Of a stretch of 64,000 bases of DNA, positions 52,510 to 60,210 are shown piece by piece. Numbering within the stretch: position 1 is the first letter of the stretch; each line of letters opens with the position of its first letter. Both the position numbers and the translations under genes were made by a program. The notes beneath the pieces are model-generated. The model saw nothing but the letters and a program-made list of their open reading frames with translations, searched no databases and was not told the DNA's origin. Source of the stretch: Flavobacteriales bacterium UBA6057 (GTDB lineage: Bacteria > Bacteroidota > Bacteroidia > Flavobacteriales_G > Salibacteraceae). Location: the NCBI GenBank assembly GCA_002428995.1, contig DIYJ01000006.1, forward strand, positions 278,151 to 342,150, in the 5' to 3' direction.

Positions 52510-53259
52510 TCACTTCACCTTCCACATTTTTCGAACGCGGTTCTTTTCCCAATTGATGTACTTCCCATGCAGCCCCTTCCAGAGTTCAATGCCTGCAATG
52601 GTTTCGATCATATCCGTAGTCACCTGGTACTCTGAGAGCGGCTTGCGATCCATGTCCTTTTTATTCTCCATGACGAACGACCACATGTAGAATTTACCCT
52701 TGTCGTTCTCGGTAAGGATGGACTTAAAAAAGGCGTGCGGAACGGGGATGGTCACGTCATTGGCATCCTTGGTTCCAATGGTGATAATGGGCTGATCAAA
52801 AAAGAAGAGGGGACCGGTCACGCAAAAGGTTTCCAATACGCTTTTCTCCGCATTCTTCTGGCGAACAGCATTCTCTAAGTCAGCCCAGACTCTTCGATTC
52901 AATGCGGGATATTGTGGACTCATGTTGGTGAGCAGGAACGTCTCACTGTTCTGAATTTCAACCGAGCGCTGGTTTGCACTGGCCACCATGTGTCCACGAT
53001 CAAATCCCGACCCACGGAAATCTGTTTTCTCCGCGCGAAACTTGGTGGGCACTCGAAAGTCTTTCCGGAAGTGATCCTGTCGGTCTACGTCCGTCTCAGG
53101 ATCAATGTCGATCACACTGGGATTGATGATCTCCAGCACCCACTTCGGTTGACGGAAATAGTAGGAGTAACCAGTCACGTAGTGACGGTTGTAAAGAATT
53201 TCATCGGCTTCAGGAGTACCATAGAGGCATTCACGCTTAAGGGTTCTAAGGTCTTGCAC
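52510..53259 (-). CDS. DNA/RNA non-specific endonuclease (DRGH family)
   Basis: 249 residues starting at GTG 53259; no in-frame ATG lies close. Catalytic DRGH at 87-90 with H90, preceded by FRGSGF; metal-ligand Asn region LNRRVWADLE (about 120-129, N121); TNMSPQYPALN as in NucA/EndoG-like nucleases. It lacks a signal peptide, while most of this family are exported, so it may be intracellular or toxin-like; no neighbouring inhibitor gene was recognised. It converges on the lipase gene at the shared terminator. Confidence 0.9.
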   Translation of the reverse strand: MQDLRTLKRECLYGTPEADEILYNRHYVTGYSYYFRQPKWVLEIINPSVIDIDPETDVDRQDHFRKDFRVPTKFRAEKTDFRGSGFDRGHMVASANQRSVEIQNSETFLLTNMSPQYPALNRRVWADLENAVRQKNAEKSVLETFCVTGPLFFFDQPIITIGTKDANDVTIPVPHAFFKSILTENDKGKFYMWSFVMENKKDMDRKPLSEYQVTTDMIETIAGIELWKGLHGKYINWEKNRVRKMWKVK

Positions 53260-53371
53260 GGGTATAGATTTAAGGGTTTATAGGAGGCGACAAATTAAGC
53301 TTTTGCACAAACCTTCACCTACCCATAATAAGTTATTCCAGACTAATCCAAAAGCGTGAGGTGACGAATCA

Positions 53372-53689
53372 CTAAATGCGCTCGCCCCATGATTCCATCA
53401 GGCTGATGATGGGGATCAGTCCCTTGCCCTTTTCACTTAAACTGTATTCCACGTTGACGGGGATGCGGTCTGTCAACACGCGCCTTTCAATGATGCCGTC
53501 CTCTTCCAGTTCGCGCAGCTGCTCGGTAAGCACTTTGTTGCTGATGCTGGGGATGAAGTGATTGATTTGCCCAAACCGCTTGGGTGTATTCCTCAGTGTA
53601 TAGAGGATAATGAACTTCCATCGGCCGCCCAATACAGACATGATCCTGGTGACAGGGCAGTTTTCGGGGTTTTTGTAGACGTATCTCAT
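53372..53689 (-). CDS. HxlR-family transcriptional regulator
   Basis: 105 residues, usual length. Winged helix: NCPVTRIMSVLGGRWKFIIL (about 9-28), then RFGQINHFIPSISNKVLTEQLRELEEDGII (about 39-68), then YSLSEKGKGL. It probably controls the divergent MBL-fold gene (start 53796). Two direct GGTTAC repeats lie at 53695-53711, right before its start. Confidence 0.93.
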   Translation of the reverse strand: MRYVYKNPENCPVTRIMSVLGGRWKFIILYTLRNTPKRFGQINHFIPSISNKVLTEQLRELEEDGIIERRVLTDRIPVNVEYSLSEKGKGLIPIISLMESWGERI

Positions 53690-53694
53690 TTTCC

Positions 53695-53711
53695 GGTTAC
53701 TTCCAGGTTAC
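53695..53711. promoter_or_regulatory. Direct repeat, possible HxlR operator
   Basis: TTCCGGTTAC and TTCCAGGTTAC repeat with an 11-nt step (GGTTAC at 53695-53700 and 53706-53711), about one helical turn, between the divergent HxlR and MBL starts and directly against the HxlR ATG. Confidence 0.4.
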
Positions 53712-53795
53712 CACTAGCGATGAATGGACGTTTGAGCCGCTTCATTGCTCTGTAACATTGCGTCACAAAGTTATAATTCAACACTAAGTTTCTAA

Positions 53796-54668
53796 ATGAA
53801 ACCAAATGTAGATACAATGGAAAACAACGTAACCGTAGAGGTATTCAAAGGCAAGGAAGCTTCCGTAAACAGCTACCTATTCAGCAATGGAGAGTCGATG
53901 ATCGTGATGGACGTATTGAGAAACTCGAAGGAGGCGGAGGAATTAGCCGCATTCATCAAGGCAAAGGCACTGCCCTTAACCCACATTCTCATCACGCATG
54001 GCCATCCTGATCACTACATCGGCATGCATTGCCTGAAACAGCATTTTCCTGTTGTACGCATCGTGGTGGCGAGCGAAGCAATAAAGCAAGACATCATCGG
54101 GTTCAGCACCTGGATGGAGAGCATCGGGTGGCTGGACGGGGAACCCGCACTTAAACCGAAATCGGACCAACATCCGGATGGTTTTGATTACGAAAGGGAG
54201 ATTGCAGTGCTGGAGGAGCCCAAAATTACATTGGATGGAGGTGGAACACTGGAAATCAAAAGCGACTATAACGGTGCAGAAGCTGAACACCTCACCACCG
54301 TCTATTCTCAGGATCTGAATGCGCTGTTTACCTCCGATTTTTGCTACAATGAGGCTCACCCATGGCTCGGTCAGGGCGTAGATGCCGCGCACATCGCCAA
54401 TTGGAAGGCGGAGCTGAAGCGATTCAAAGCAGCGCATGAGGGCAGCGACATGGCAGTGTATCCGGGACATGGCGATCGCTCAGACTTCACGCTGTTTGAC
54501 AAGGTGTTGAGCTACATCGAAGACTTCGAGCGCGTGATTGAAAACGCCACTACAGAAGAGGAGGCGATGACCGCAATACAGGAGTTGTATCCCAGCTGGG
54601 AGCAAGCTGATTTTTTGCTGCTGAACAGCGTGAATTATCACATGGGGCTGAAGCAAGCGCATGCCTGA
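53796..54668 (+). CDS. MBL-fold metallo-hydrolase
   Basis: 290 residues from the ATG at 53796; a second ATG at 53817 (MENNVTVEV) is as likely. The metal site THGHPDHYIGMH (about 67-78) gives HxHxDH; later ligands lie in SDFCYNEAHPWLG (D/H) and VYPGHGD. It may be a lactonase, glyoxalase-II-like enzyme or a detoxifying hydrolase. It is divergent from the HxlR regulator gene, typical of an inducer-responsive unit, and overlaps the next small gene by 8 nt. Confidence 0.9.
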   Translation: MKPNVDTMENNVTVEVFKGKEASVNSYLFSNGESMIVMDVLRNSKEAEELAAFIKAKALPLTHILITHGHPDHYIGMHCLKQHFPVVRIVVASEAIKQDIIGFSTWMESIGWLDGEPALKPKSDQHPDGFDYEREIAVLEEPKITLDGGGTLEIKSDYNGAEAEHLTTVYSQDLNALFTSDFCYNEAHPWLGQGVDAAHIANWKAELKRFKAAHEGSDMAVYPGHGDRSDFTLFDKVLSYIEDFERVIENATTEEEAMTAIQELYPSWEQADFLLLNSVNYHMGLKQAHA

Positions 54669-54984
54669 GTTGATCCTTGGCGGGTTGGCTCTGCTTTTCC
54701 TTGCGCGGAAACGATCTCATAAAAGGGTTTTGAACGTGGGGCAATTGGTGAGTCATCGAGAAACCCGCTCAAGGAATGGTCTTGTAATCGTAGAAGAGGT
54801 CCGTTTCCCCAATCCCGTGGATTGCATCAAACACTACAACCAATTGGTGTTTGACTATGCTAAAGCCGGAACCGGGCCGTCATTGGGAGGATGGACACAC
54901 AACACCTTTAAATGTCCGAATGGGTGCATCGAATTGTTCCGATTTGGCCATCACATCAGGCTTCAAAAGACGGTGATCGAGTAG
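54661..54984 (+). CDS. Small hypothetical membrane-associated protein
   Basis: 107 residues. The start at 54661 overlaps the MBL stop by 8 nt, so it is probably in the same operon. A short hydrophobic stretch (2-14) precedes a basic patch (16-22), then a soluble region with RETRSRNGLVIVEEVRF and FKCPNGCIELF. I recognise no domain. The overlap and the continuous frame support a real gene, but it could be a shadow of non-coding sequence. Confidence 0.55.
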   Translation: MPELILGGLALLFLARKRSHKRVLNVGQLVSHRETRSRNGLVIVEEVRFPNPVDCIKHYNQLVFDYAKAGTGPSLGGWTHNTFKCPNGCIELFRFGHHIRLQKTVIE

Positions 54985-55047
54985 GGGAATGCTCACCGTT
55001 TGTCATTGAGGATGATGCGTTCTGTTTGTCCATTCGGAAGGAGCGCA

Positions 55048-55326
55048 TCATCTTTTTCTCGGGTCAATGTTTCGATATTGCTCCAGGAATTTGTTCTCGG
55101 TCACGGGTTTTAAAACCTGATCTTTTCTGACGGGATATTTCTCCAGCATATGTTGTGGGCGCGTGGGGCGTTTTTCAAACCCACCACCGCAGTTGGGGCA
55201 GACATTCTCGAGCACATCGTTCACACAGTCGCGGCAAAACGTGCAATCGAAGGTGCAGACCATGGCCTCATCACTGTCGTTTGGCAGTGGTTTAGCGCAG
55301 TTTTCACAGTGAAGCCTGATTTCCAT
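55048..55326 (-). CDS. DUF1272 zinc-finger-like protein
   Basis: 92 residues. Cys pattern CENC (8-11), then TFDCTFCRDCV and NVCPNCGGGF, giving several CxxC pairs typical of DUF1272 (proteins often annotated as having a RING-like or zinc ribbon fold). Metal binding is likely, partner unknown. It starts 5 nt after the nitrilase stop on the same strand, so they form one operon. Confidence 0.9.
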   Translation of the reverse strand: MEIRLHCENCAKPLPNDSDEAMVCTFDCTFCRDCVNDVLENVCPNCGGGFEKRPTRPQHMLEKYPVRKDQVLKPVTENKFLEQYRNIDPRKR

Positions 55327-55331
55327 GCGTT

Positions 55332-56069
55332 TCAGTTTATTACTTGTTTGACAAAGGCCACGTTTTCAGCGCTGGCATCGTAGATCAACAATCCCTGACG
55401 CGTCTCATCCAGCTGCGCCAAAGTTTCTCCCTTCCTGTTCCATGCTCCGCTTTTACCATTGCTGAGAAAGTCATCGTAAAAGCCAATGCTGTTGGACATC
55501 AGCACGGGCAGATCAAATTCTTTGGAGACGGCAGAAAAGTACTTTCTCGCGTCATCGATCTTGCGATCGGGCTTTGAAACACTGGCAATGAAAAGGTCGG
55601 CTTCCTGAGCGGCTGCAGCCTCAAAATGTGCACGCTGCAAGGTCTCGTAACAGATTCCCATGGCCACTTTCCATCCCTTTACCAGCAACACGGATCGGTT
55701 GCTTCCGGGGACGAAATAGGGCAGCTCATCCTCATGCAATTCTTGCTTGGAATAGACCCAGCGCTGTTCCATAGGGCAAAACACAATCATGGTGATGTGA
55801 ACTCCGCCCTCGGTAAGGGTCGGCATTCCAATGCCGATGTTTACATCGTGCTCGTCTGCCAGCCGTTGAAAAGAATCGAATCGATGATCACTGGCGTCAC
55901 AGGCCAGCTCCCTGGCCAGCGTGGGTTCATAACCGGTGATGGATAGCTCGGGAAACATGATCAAATCCACACCCTCCTCGATGGCCATTTGGACGAGCCT
56001 GAGGTGGTTCTCAATGTTAGCGGAAACATCACCGGGTAGTGCGAGCGATTGAACAATGCAAACTCTCAT
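55332..56069 (-). CDS. Carbon-nitrogen hydrolase (nitrilase superfamily)
   Basis: 245 residues from the ATG at 56069 (MRVCIVQSLA), the usual start of the fold; an upstream ATG at 56084 adds five residues. Catalytic triad E41 (FPELS), K108 (YSKQELH) and C140 (GICYE). The family hydrolyses amides, nitriles or carbamoyl compounds; substrate unknown. It leads an operon with the DUF1272 gene. Confidence 0.92.
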   Translation of the reverse strand: MRVCIVQSLALPGDVSANIENHLRLVQMAIEEGVDLIMFPELSITGYEPTLARELACDASDHRFDSFQRLADEHDVNIGIGMPTLTEGGVHITMIVFCPMEQRWVYSKQELHEDELPYFVPGSNRSVLLVKGWKVAMGICYETLQRAHFEAAAAQEADLFIASVSKPDRKIDDARKYFSAVSKEFDLPVLMSNSIGFYDDFLSNGKSGAWNRKGETLAQLDETRQGLLIYDASAENVAFVKQVIN

Positions 56070-56321
56070 GGCTCGGATTTCCAATAAAGTAGACGGAAGA
56101 CATTCAAGAGGGTGGAAGCGCTGCCTCCCTTGGTTTCCCTATGCTTAATCCAACTGGCACTGAGTTTCATTTCCCTGTATCCCATGCACAAACGATGATG
56201 ATGAATGGGGTAAAGGTATGATTCGCGCAGTACACTGCGTAATTACCACCTATGATTTATCCACAACGGAACATCAGCACTCTGATGCGAAGAACTACTC
56301 GGGCATTTTGCTTACCGAAAG

Positions 56322-57245
56322 TCAATTCAGTGACCTGGCCTGGATGTATTCCTTTGGGCTCATTCCGGTTTTCTTCTTAAACAGCCGGGAGAAATACTGT
56401 GGATACTCAAAACCCAATTGATAAGCCGTCTCAGAGATGGAGGCGTTGGGTTCGAGCAGCAGGTTTTTCGCTTCTTCCACCAGGAAGAGGTTGATCTGAT
56501 CAATGGCCGTCTTGCCCGTTTCCGCCTTGATGGTATCGCTCATGTAGCGATGGCTTACGCTCAGTTGACCAGCAAGCCAATCTACCGTAGGGATGCCATT
56601 GCGCTGCAATGCCCCTTCTTCGAAATAGGCATTGAGTACATCCCTGAACTGCGAGAGCATGGTTTGATTGATCGTTTTTCGGTTCAGAAACTGGCGTTTG
56701 TAAAAGCGATCGGAATACTTGAGCAGGGTGCCGAGCTGAGACAAGATGATCTCCTTGGAGAATTCGTCCTGGTTGTTGTGATACTCGGCTTCGATGCTCT
56801 CGAAAATGGCTTTTACCTGAGCTTCTTCCTTCGGAGAAAGGTGGAGCGCTTCGTTCACCCGATACTCAAAGAAGTTGTAATTCCTGATCTGGCGATACAA
56901 CTCCGTGCCGAGGATGAAGTCCCGGTGAAAGGCAAGGTGATAAGCCTCTGCACTGTACACCATGTTTCTAAACACCAGTTTTTGATTGGGCGCGGTAAAC
57001 AGTAGCATCCCGGTGGTGCAATCGTATTTGGTACGACCATATTCCAGCTCGCCCGAGATGATATTTTTCAGGCTGATGCTGTAAAAATCGCAGGTCAGGC
57101 TGATGGGCTCGATGCCCTCTTCGCAGCGCTGTGACCTTGTTTCGTTGTTCTCAGAATGGGAGACGCTGAAGAGCGGGTTCTCAGGCTCCGACAGACCGTT
57201 GTAGGCATGGAAGTCGCTTATGCTTTTGAATGCGAGTTCTTTCAT
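56322..57245 (-). CDS. AraC-family transcriptional regulator
   Basis: 307 residues. A variable N-terminal sensor (1-190) and an AraC HTH pair (about 205-300): VDWLAGQLSVSHRYMSDTIKAETG and NASISETAYQLGFEYPQYFSRLFKKKTGMSPKEY, given by position 225-248 and 267-299. It overlaps the upstream MBL-hydrolase gene by 4 nt (ATGA at 57242-57245), so it is co-expressed with it and may regulate it. Confidence 0.92.
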   Translation of the reverse strand: MKELAFKSISDFHAYNGLSEPENPLFSVSHSENNETRSQRCEEGIEPISLTCDFYSISLKNIISGELEYGRTKYDCTTGMLLFTAPNQKLVFRNMVYSAEAYHLAFHRDFILGTELYRQIRNYNFFEYRVNEALHLSPKEEAQVKAIFESIEAEYHNNQDEFSKEIILSQLGTLLKYSDRFYKRQFLNRKTINQTMLSQFRDVLNAYFEEGALQRNGIPTVDWLAGQLSVSHRYMSDTIKAETGKTAIDQINLFLVEEAKNLLLEPNASISETAYQLGFEYPQYFSRLFKKKTGMSPKEYIQARSLN

Positions 57246-58399
57246 GGTAGTTGCAAAAGGGCCATCATTTCACTTTCCCACCAGTATTCCGTGGTATTAG
57301 CGTCAGTGCCCGTCAACAGAATAGATTCCCCAATGCGTGGCGTGCCGATGGGTACATTTACTTGCTCAGCAGCTTTGGTGATGCGTTCTACGGGGTCGGT
57401 CCAGCTATGAGTGGCCAGCGCAAAGGAACCCCAATGAATGGGCACGATAAATCTGGCCTTTACATCGGCTGCGGCTACCACGGTTTCTTCCGGCATCATA
57501 TGCACACCAGCCCAGAGCTTATTGTATTGACCGCACTCCATGAGCCCCACGTCAAAGGGGCCGTATTTCTCGCCAATTTCCTTGAAGTGCTTGCCATAGC
57601 CGCCATCTCCGCTGAAGTAAATATTGCTTGTCGCGCTTTGGATCACCCATGATCCCCAGAGCGTGGCAGACTGGTCTGTTAATCCCCTGCCAGACATGTG
57701 TCGGGATGGAGTCAGAACGATTTTCAAGCCTTCGTACCGTTCTTCCTGCCACCAATCCATCTCGGAGATGCGCTCTTCGCTGATATCCCACCTGCGGAGA
57801 TGATTTCCCACACCGAGCGGCACAAAAAAGTGCTGAACCTTGTCTCGCAGTTGATCAATGGAAGGATAGTCGAGGTGATCATAATGATCATGCGAGATGA
57901 TGACGGCATCAATGTCTGTGAGCTCGGGAATGGTGATGGGCATTTCACGGTGAAAGCGCGCACGGCCAAGCATTGGGTGCGGGGCGGCATAGAGGCCAAA
58001 CACGGGATCGAGCAGAATCTTCTTGCCTTCTGTTTCAATCAGAAAAGAGGAATGCCCCAACCAGGTGATTCTTGTGCTGGTGTCTGGCAGACTGGCCAGG
58101 CTGGCCGGATTGATCTTTTCCACCCGGAGGTCGTGATCGGGCGCTACATGCGGATCGGGATTCATGGTTTCCCGCAGCATCGCTGTGATGCTATGGCAAT
58201 TCATCTCCATGTTGATTTCTTCCGCATTGATGAAGGTGCCTTCGCTGTAATGCCCGGTGGCCGCATAAGCTTCTTGCTGAGCCTCACTGGCGCTGCCGCC
58301 AAACTGTGGGCTGAGGTAGAGAAAGGCAGTGCCAATTACGAGAACAAGCAGAATCAATATGCCAATTGTTCCAAAAAACCATTTCAGGACCCGTTTCAT
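57242..58399 (-). CDS. Membrane-anchored MBL-fold hydrolase (NAPE-PLD/UlaG-like)
   Basis: 385 residues. One N-terminal helix (7-28) anchors it. The metallo-beta-lactamase core carries TRITWLGHSSFLIETEGKKILLDPVF (about 108-133), HDHYDHLD as metal motif, then TPSRHMSGRG, FSGDGGYGKHF and PIHWGSF. This layout is close to NAPE-PLD-type and YnbD/YjgJ-like phosphodiesterases rather than to lactonases; the substrate may be a lipid or phosphodiester. Upstream a small two-helix frame overlaps its start. Confidence 0.9.
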   Translation of the reverse strand: MKRVLKWFFGTIGILILLVLVIGTAFLYLSPQFGGSASEAQQEAYAATGHYSEGTFINAEEINMEMNCHSITAMLRETMNPDPHVAPDHDLRVEKINPASLASLPDTSTRITWLGHSSFLIETEGKKILLDPVFGLYAAPHPMLGRARFHREMPITIPELTDIDAVIISHDHYDHLDYPSIDQLRDKVQHFFVPLGVGNHLRRWDISEERISEMDWWQEERYEGLKIVLTPSRHMSGRGLTDQSATLWGSWVIQSATSNIYFSGDGGYGKHFKEIGEKYGPFDVGLMECGQYNKLWAGVHMMPEETVVAAADVKARFIVPIHWGSFALATHSWTDPVERITKAAEQVNVPIGTPRIGESILLTGTDANTTEYWWESEMMALLQLP

Positions 58400-58584
58400 T
58401 TCATTATTGTTTTGGTAAGCCTGTGTAGCCAGGTGTTCAGCAAGAGAGCCACAAGTTACATCACTATGCAGGTTAGGATTATGGAGTGTGAATCATCTAC
58501 AGAGAAGCCTACTGTTCCTGCGAGAAAATAGCTCAGAGCGATCCCAATGAGCGGTAAAAGAAACCCATTTTTACTGCTTTCCAT
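58396..58584 (-). pseudogene. Small two-helix membrane ORF with an in-frame TAA
   Basis: From ATG 58584 the frame encodes a basic-start helix (SKNGFLLPLIGIALSYFL), a short loop (SVDDSHS) and a second helix that is cut by TAA at 58456-58458 after ILTCIVM. Past the TAA the same frame continues LVALLLNTWLHRLTKTIMK and stops at a TGA that overlaps the MBL ATG as ATGA. The two halves together look like one two-helix protein of 61 residues with a nonsense codon. A simple 42-aa protein (58456-58584) is the alternative. Confidence 0.45.
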
Positions 58585-58780
58585 GCATTCATTTTTTAAG
58601 AGCTAAGTGATGGTTTGTGCTTGAATTATTTGATGAGACAAATTTCCCGCAGGCGAGCCGCTCAAGGCTTAAACACTTTGGTAGAAGGCGTATACATTTT
58701 GGTGCAGAGGAGGCTAATGCACTATTCAATGACCAGGCAAAACTCTCCCAAGCACACGCCTTAAGCGGCCGGCAGCTATT
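58585..58780. other. Spacer without recognised genes
   Basis: Part of the 458-nt gap between the divergent MBL and SRPBCC genes. Overlapping short frames exist on both strands (58589-58786 and 58617-58820) but neither has recognisable homology. Confidence 0.35.
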
Positions 58781-58800
58781 AAGCAACCATTTAGTTGCTT
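58781..58800. promoter_or_regulatory. Operator 1 of the SRPBCC-ArsR pair
   Basis: AAGCAACCATTTAGTTGCTT is a perfect palindrome (arms AAGCAAC / GTTGCTT, 6-nt centre), 57 nt upstream of the SRPBCC ATG. Confidence 0.8.
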
Positions 58801-58824
58801 GTTTCGCTCCAGAGCTTTAGTTTA

Positions 58825-58840
58825 GCAACCAAATTGTTGC
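58825..58840. promoter_or_regulatory. Operator 2 of the SRPBCC-ArsR pair
   Basis: GCAACCAAATTGTTGC has the same arms GCAAC / GTTGC and 6-nt centre as operator 1, 17 nt upstream of the SRPBCC ATG. Two like sites ahead of an ArsR operon indicate autorepression. Confidence 0.8.
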
Positions 58841-58857
58841 ATATAAACTCAAACACC

Positions 58858-59289
58858 ATGAACGAAGAGATCGTAAAAGAGAAAGTATTTAAGCAGTCTA
58901 TTGACCGCGTATGGAAGGCCATCACGGAGGCCGAGCAGATATCCAAATGGTTCATTCACGCTGATTTTAAGGCGGAAGCAGGATATCAGTATACATTCAC
59001 GGCAACGGAAGAACACGGCTCAACCCAAATCAAAGGAAGAGTGTTAGAAGCGGATCCATACACCTTGAAATACACCTGGTGTACGGGCGATGCCCCGATC
59101 GAAACAACCGTTACCTGGACGCTCCAACAGCAAGGAGAGGACACACTGCTTACCCTTACGCATACGGGTATTTCGCAGTACGGAGACTCAGCTGCCGAGG
59201 TATTCGGTCACTTCGATAAGGGTTGGGATGCCTGTTTGTCTGTTTTACCAAACTACCTGAATGGAGAAGCCACAGAACCCGCTCATTGA
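58858..59289 (+). CDS. SRPBCC (AHSA1-like) protein
   Basis: 143 residues from the ATG at 58858, since the open frame upstream covers the operators. It is an SRPBCC fold of the activator-of-Hsp90 ATPase homologue type: EKVFKQSIDRVWKAITEAEQISKWFIHADF (about 7-36), then KYTWCTGDAP and FGHFDKGWDACLSVLPNYL. The fold holds hydrophobic ligands. The last 29 nt overlap the ArsR gene, a common SRPBCC-ArsR pairing. Confidence 0.9.
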   Translation: MNEEIVKEKVFKQSIDRVWKAITEAEQISKWFIHADFKAEAGYQYTFTATEEHGSTQIKGRVLEADPYTLKYTWCTGDAPIETTVTWTLQQQGEDTLLTLTHTGISQYGDSAAEVFGHFDKGWDACLSVLPNYLNGEATEPAH

Positions 59290-59590
59290 CAAGATTTTCA
59301 AAGCCATTGCTGACCCTACAAGACGTGAAATCTTTCATGCGCTTGTAGTGGCCAGTGCGGCACTGACTATTACCCACCTGACGCAGCGCTTTGAGATCAG
59401 CCGGCAAGGGGTCACCAAGCACATCAAAACCCTGGAGTCTGCCGGACTCATTACCATTGAAAAGCAGGGGAGAGAACGCTATTGCCAGGCTCAGCCCGAG
59501 CAACTCAAGTTGATCTCAGAATGGCTCGCATTCTACGATCGCTTCTGGACAAACGCGCTAGACCGCCTGGAAGATCACCTCAATCCTTGA
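59261..59590 (+). CDS. ArsR-family winged-helix repressor
   Basis: 109 residues. ADPTRREIFHAL at the start and ITHLTQRFEISRQGVTKHIKTLESAGLI (about 38-65) form the HTH. Metal-binding CxC is absent, so it belongs to the non-metal branch seen with SRPBCC proteins. It likely binds the two palindromes at 58781-58840. The start lies 29 nt inside the SRPBCC gene and no closer start codon exists. A heptamer repeat tract begins at its stop. Confidence 0.92.
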   Translation: MEKPQNPLIDKIFKAIADPTRREIFHALVVASAALTITHLTQRFEISRQGVTKHIKTLESAGLITIEKQGRERYCQAQPEQLKLISEWLAFYDRFWTNALDRLEDHLNP

Positions 59591-59613
59591 TCTTTGATCT
59601 ATCAGCTTTGATC
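59586..59613 (-). repeat. GATCAAG heptamer tract (inverse sense)
   Basis: CTTGATC, TTTGATC, TATCAGC and TTTGATC in succession; the first unit includes the ArsR stop codon. Confidence 0.6.
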
Positions 59614-60056
59614 TATATTCCATCCCGATGCTTCTCAAACACCTCCACCGCAACTTTCAGGAAGCCGATCAATCCCACCCCGAGCACAATGCTTCCAAAG
59701 GCCACGGTCTGGATTTTCTCGTGATCGCTGATGAAGTAACCAAAGAAGCCAAAGCCAATGGTGAAAAGGGGTAGGGCGGTAATCATGACAAGGAACAGCT
59801 TTCCCCATCGGGCATTTTGCCAGATCCGCTTTTCAAACTTAAGGGAGGTTTTGCTGGTGTCTTGCAGGGAAGCAAAGCTGATGCCGAGCCCCATGAAGAT
59901 CAGCATGTTGTTCATGCTTTCGAGGAAGAGGTTGATTTGATCTGCATTGCCCAGGGAGCCATCGAAGTAGGGTTTGCCCATGTGATAGAGCGCTAGCAAC
60001 ATCAGAGGATATTGTAGGTAGCTCAGGAGATGGAAGAATTGTCGGGTGTTTTTCAT
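59613..60056 (-). CDS. Four-helix membrane protein of unknown function
   Basis: 147 residues with about four helices: 8-26, 48-64, 86-108 and 118-135. Between helices 2 and 3 lies a basic cytoplasmic loop (SKTSLKFEKRIWQNARWGK). No family motif is recognised. It converges on the ArsR gene with 22 nt between the stop codons. Confidence 0.8.
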   Translation of the reverse strand: MKNTRQFFHLLSYLQYPLMLLALYHMGKPYFDGSLGNADQINLFLESMNNMLIFMGLGISFASLQDTSKTSLKFEKRIWQNARWGKLFLVMITALPLFTIGFGFFGYFISDHEKIQTVAFGSIVLGVGLIGFLKVAVEVFEKHRDGI

Positions 60057-60210
60057 GCCATGCTCATTTCAGTAGCCCATCGGTGCTCCGAAACGACCGT
60101 GAAGATGCGATTTGGCAGCGAAAATGACGACTCAGGTTTTGAAGTCCACCTCTGCGGCCAGCACAGGATGATGGCTGCGATCAACGTTTGGATACTCAGG
60201 AACTGCGCTT

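Noticed and set aside
57698..58531. 277-codon plus-strand frame over the MBL-hydrolase
   Set aside because: Antisense to HDHYDH and other MBL motifs; it also crosses the small two-helix frame.
58589..58820. Short overlapping frames on both strands before the ArsR operators
   Set aside because: Neither strand shows a domain, and the plus-strand frame runs through operator 1.
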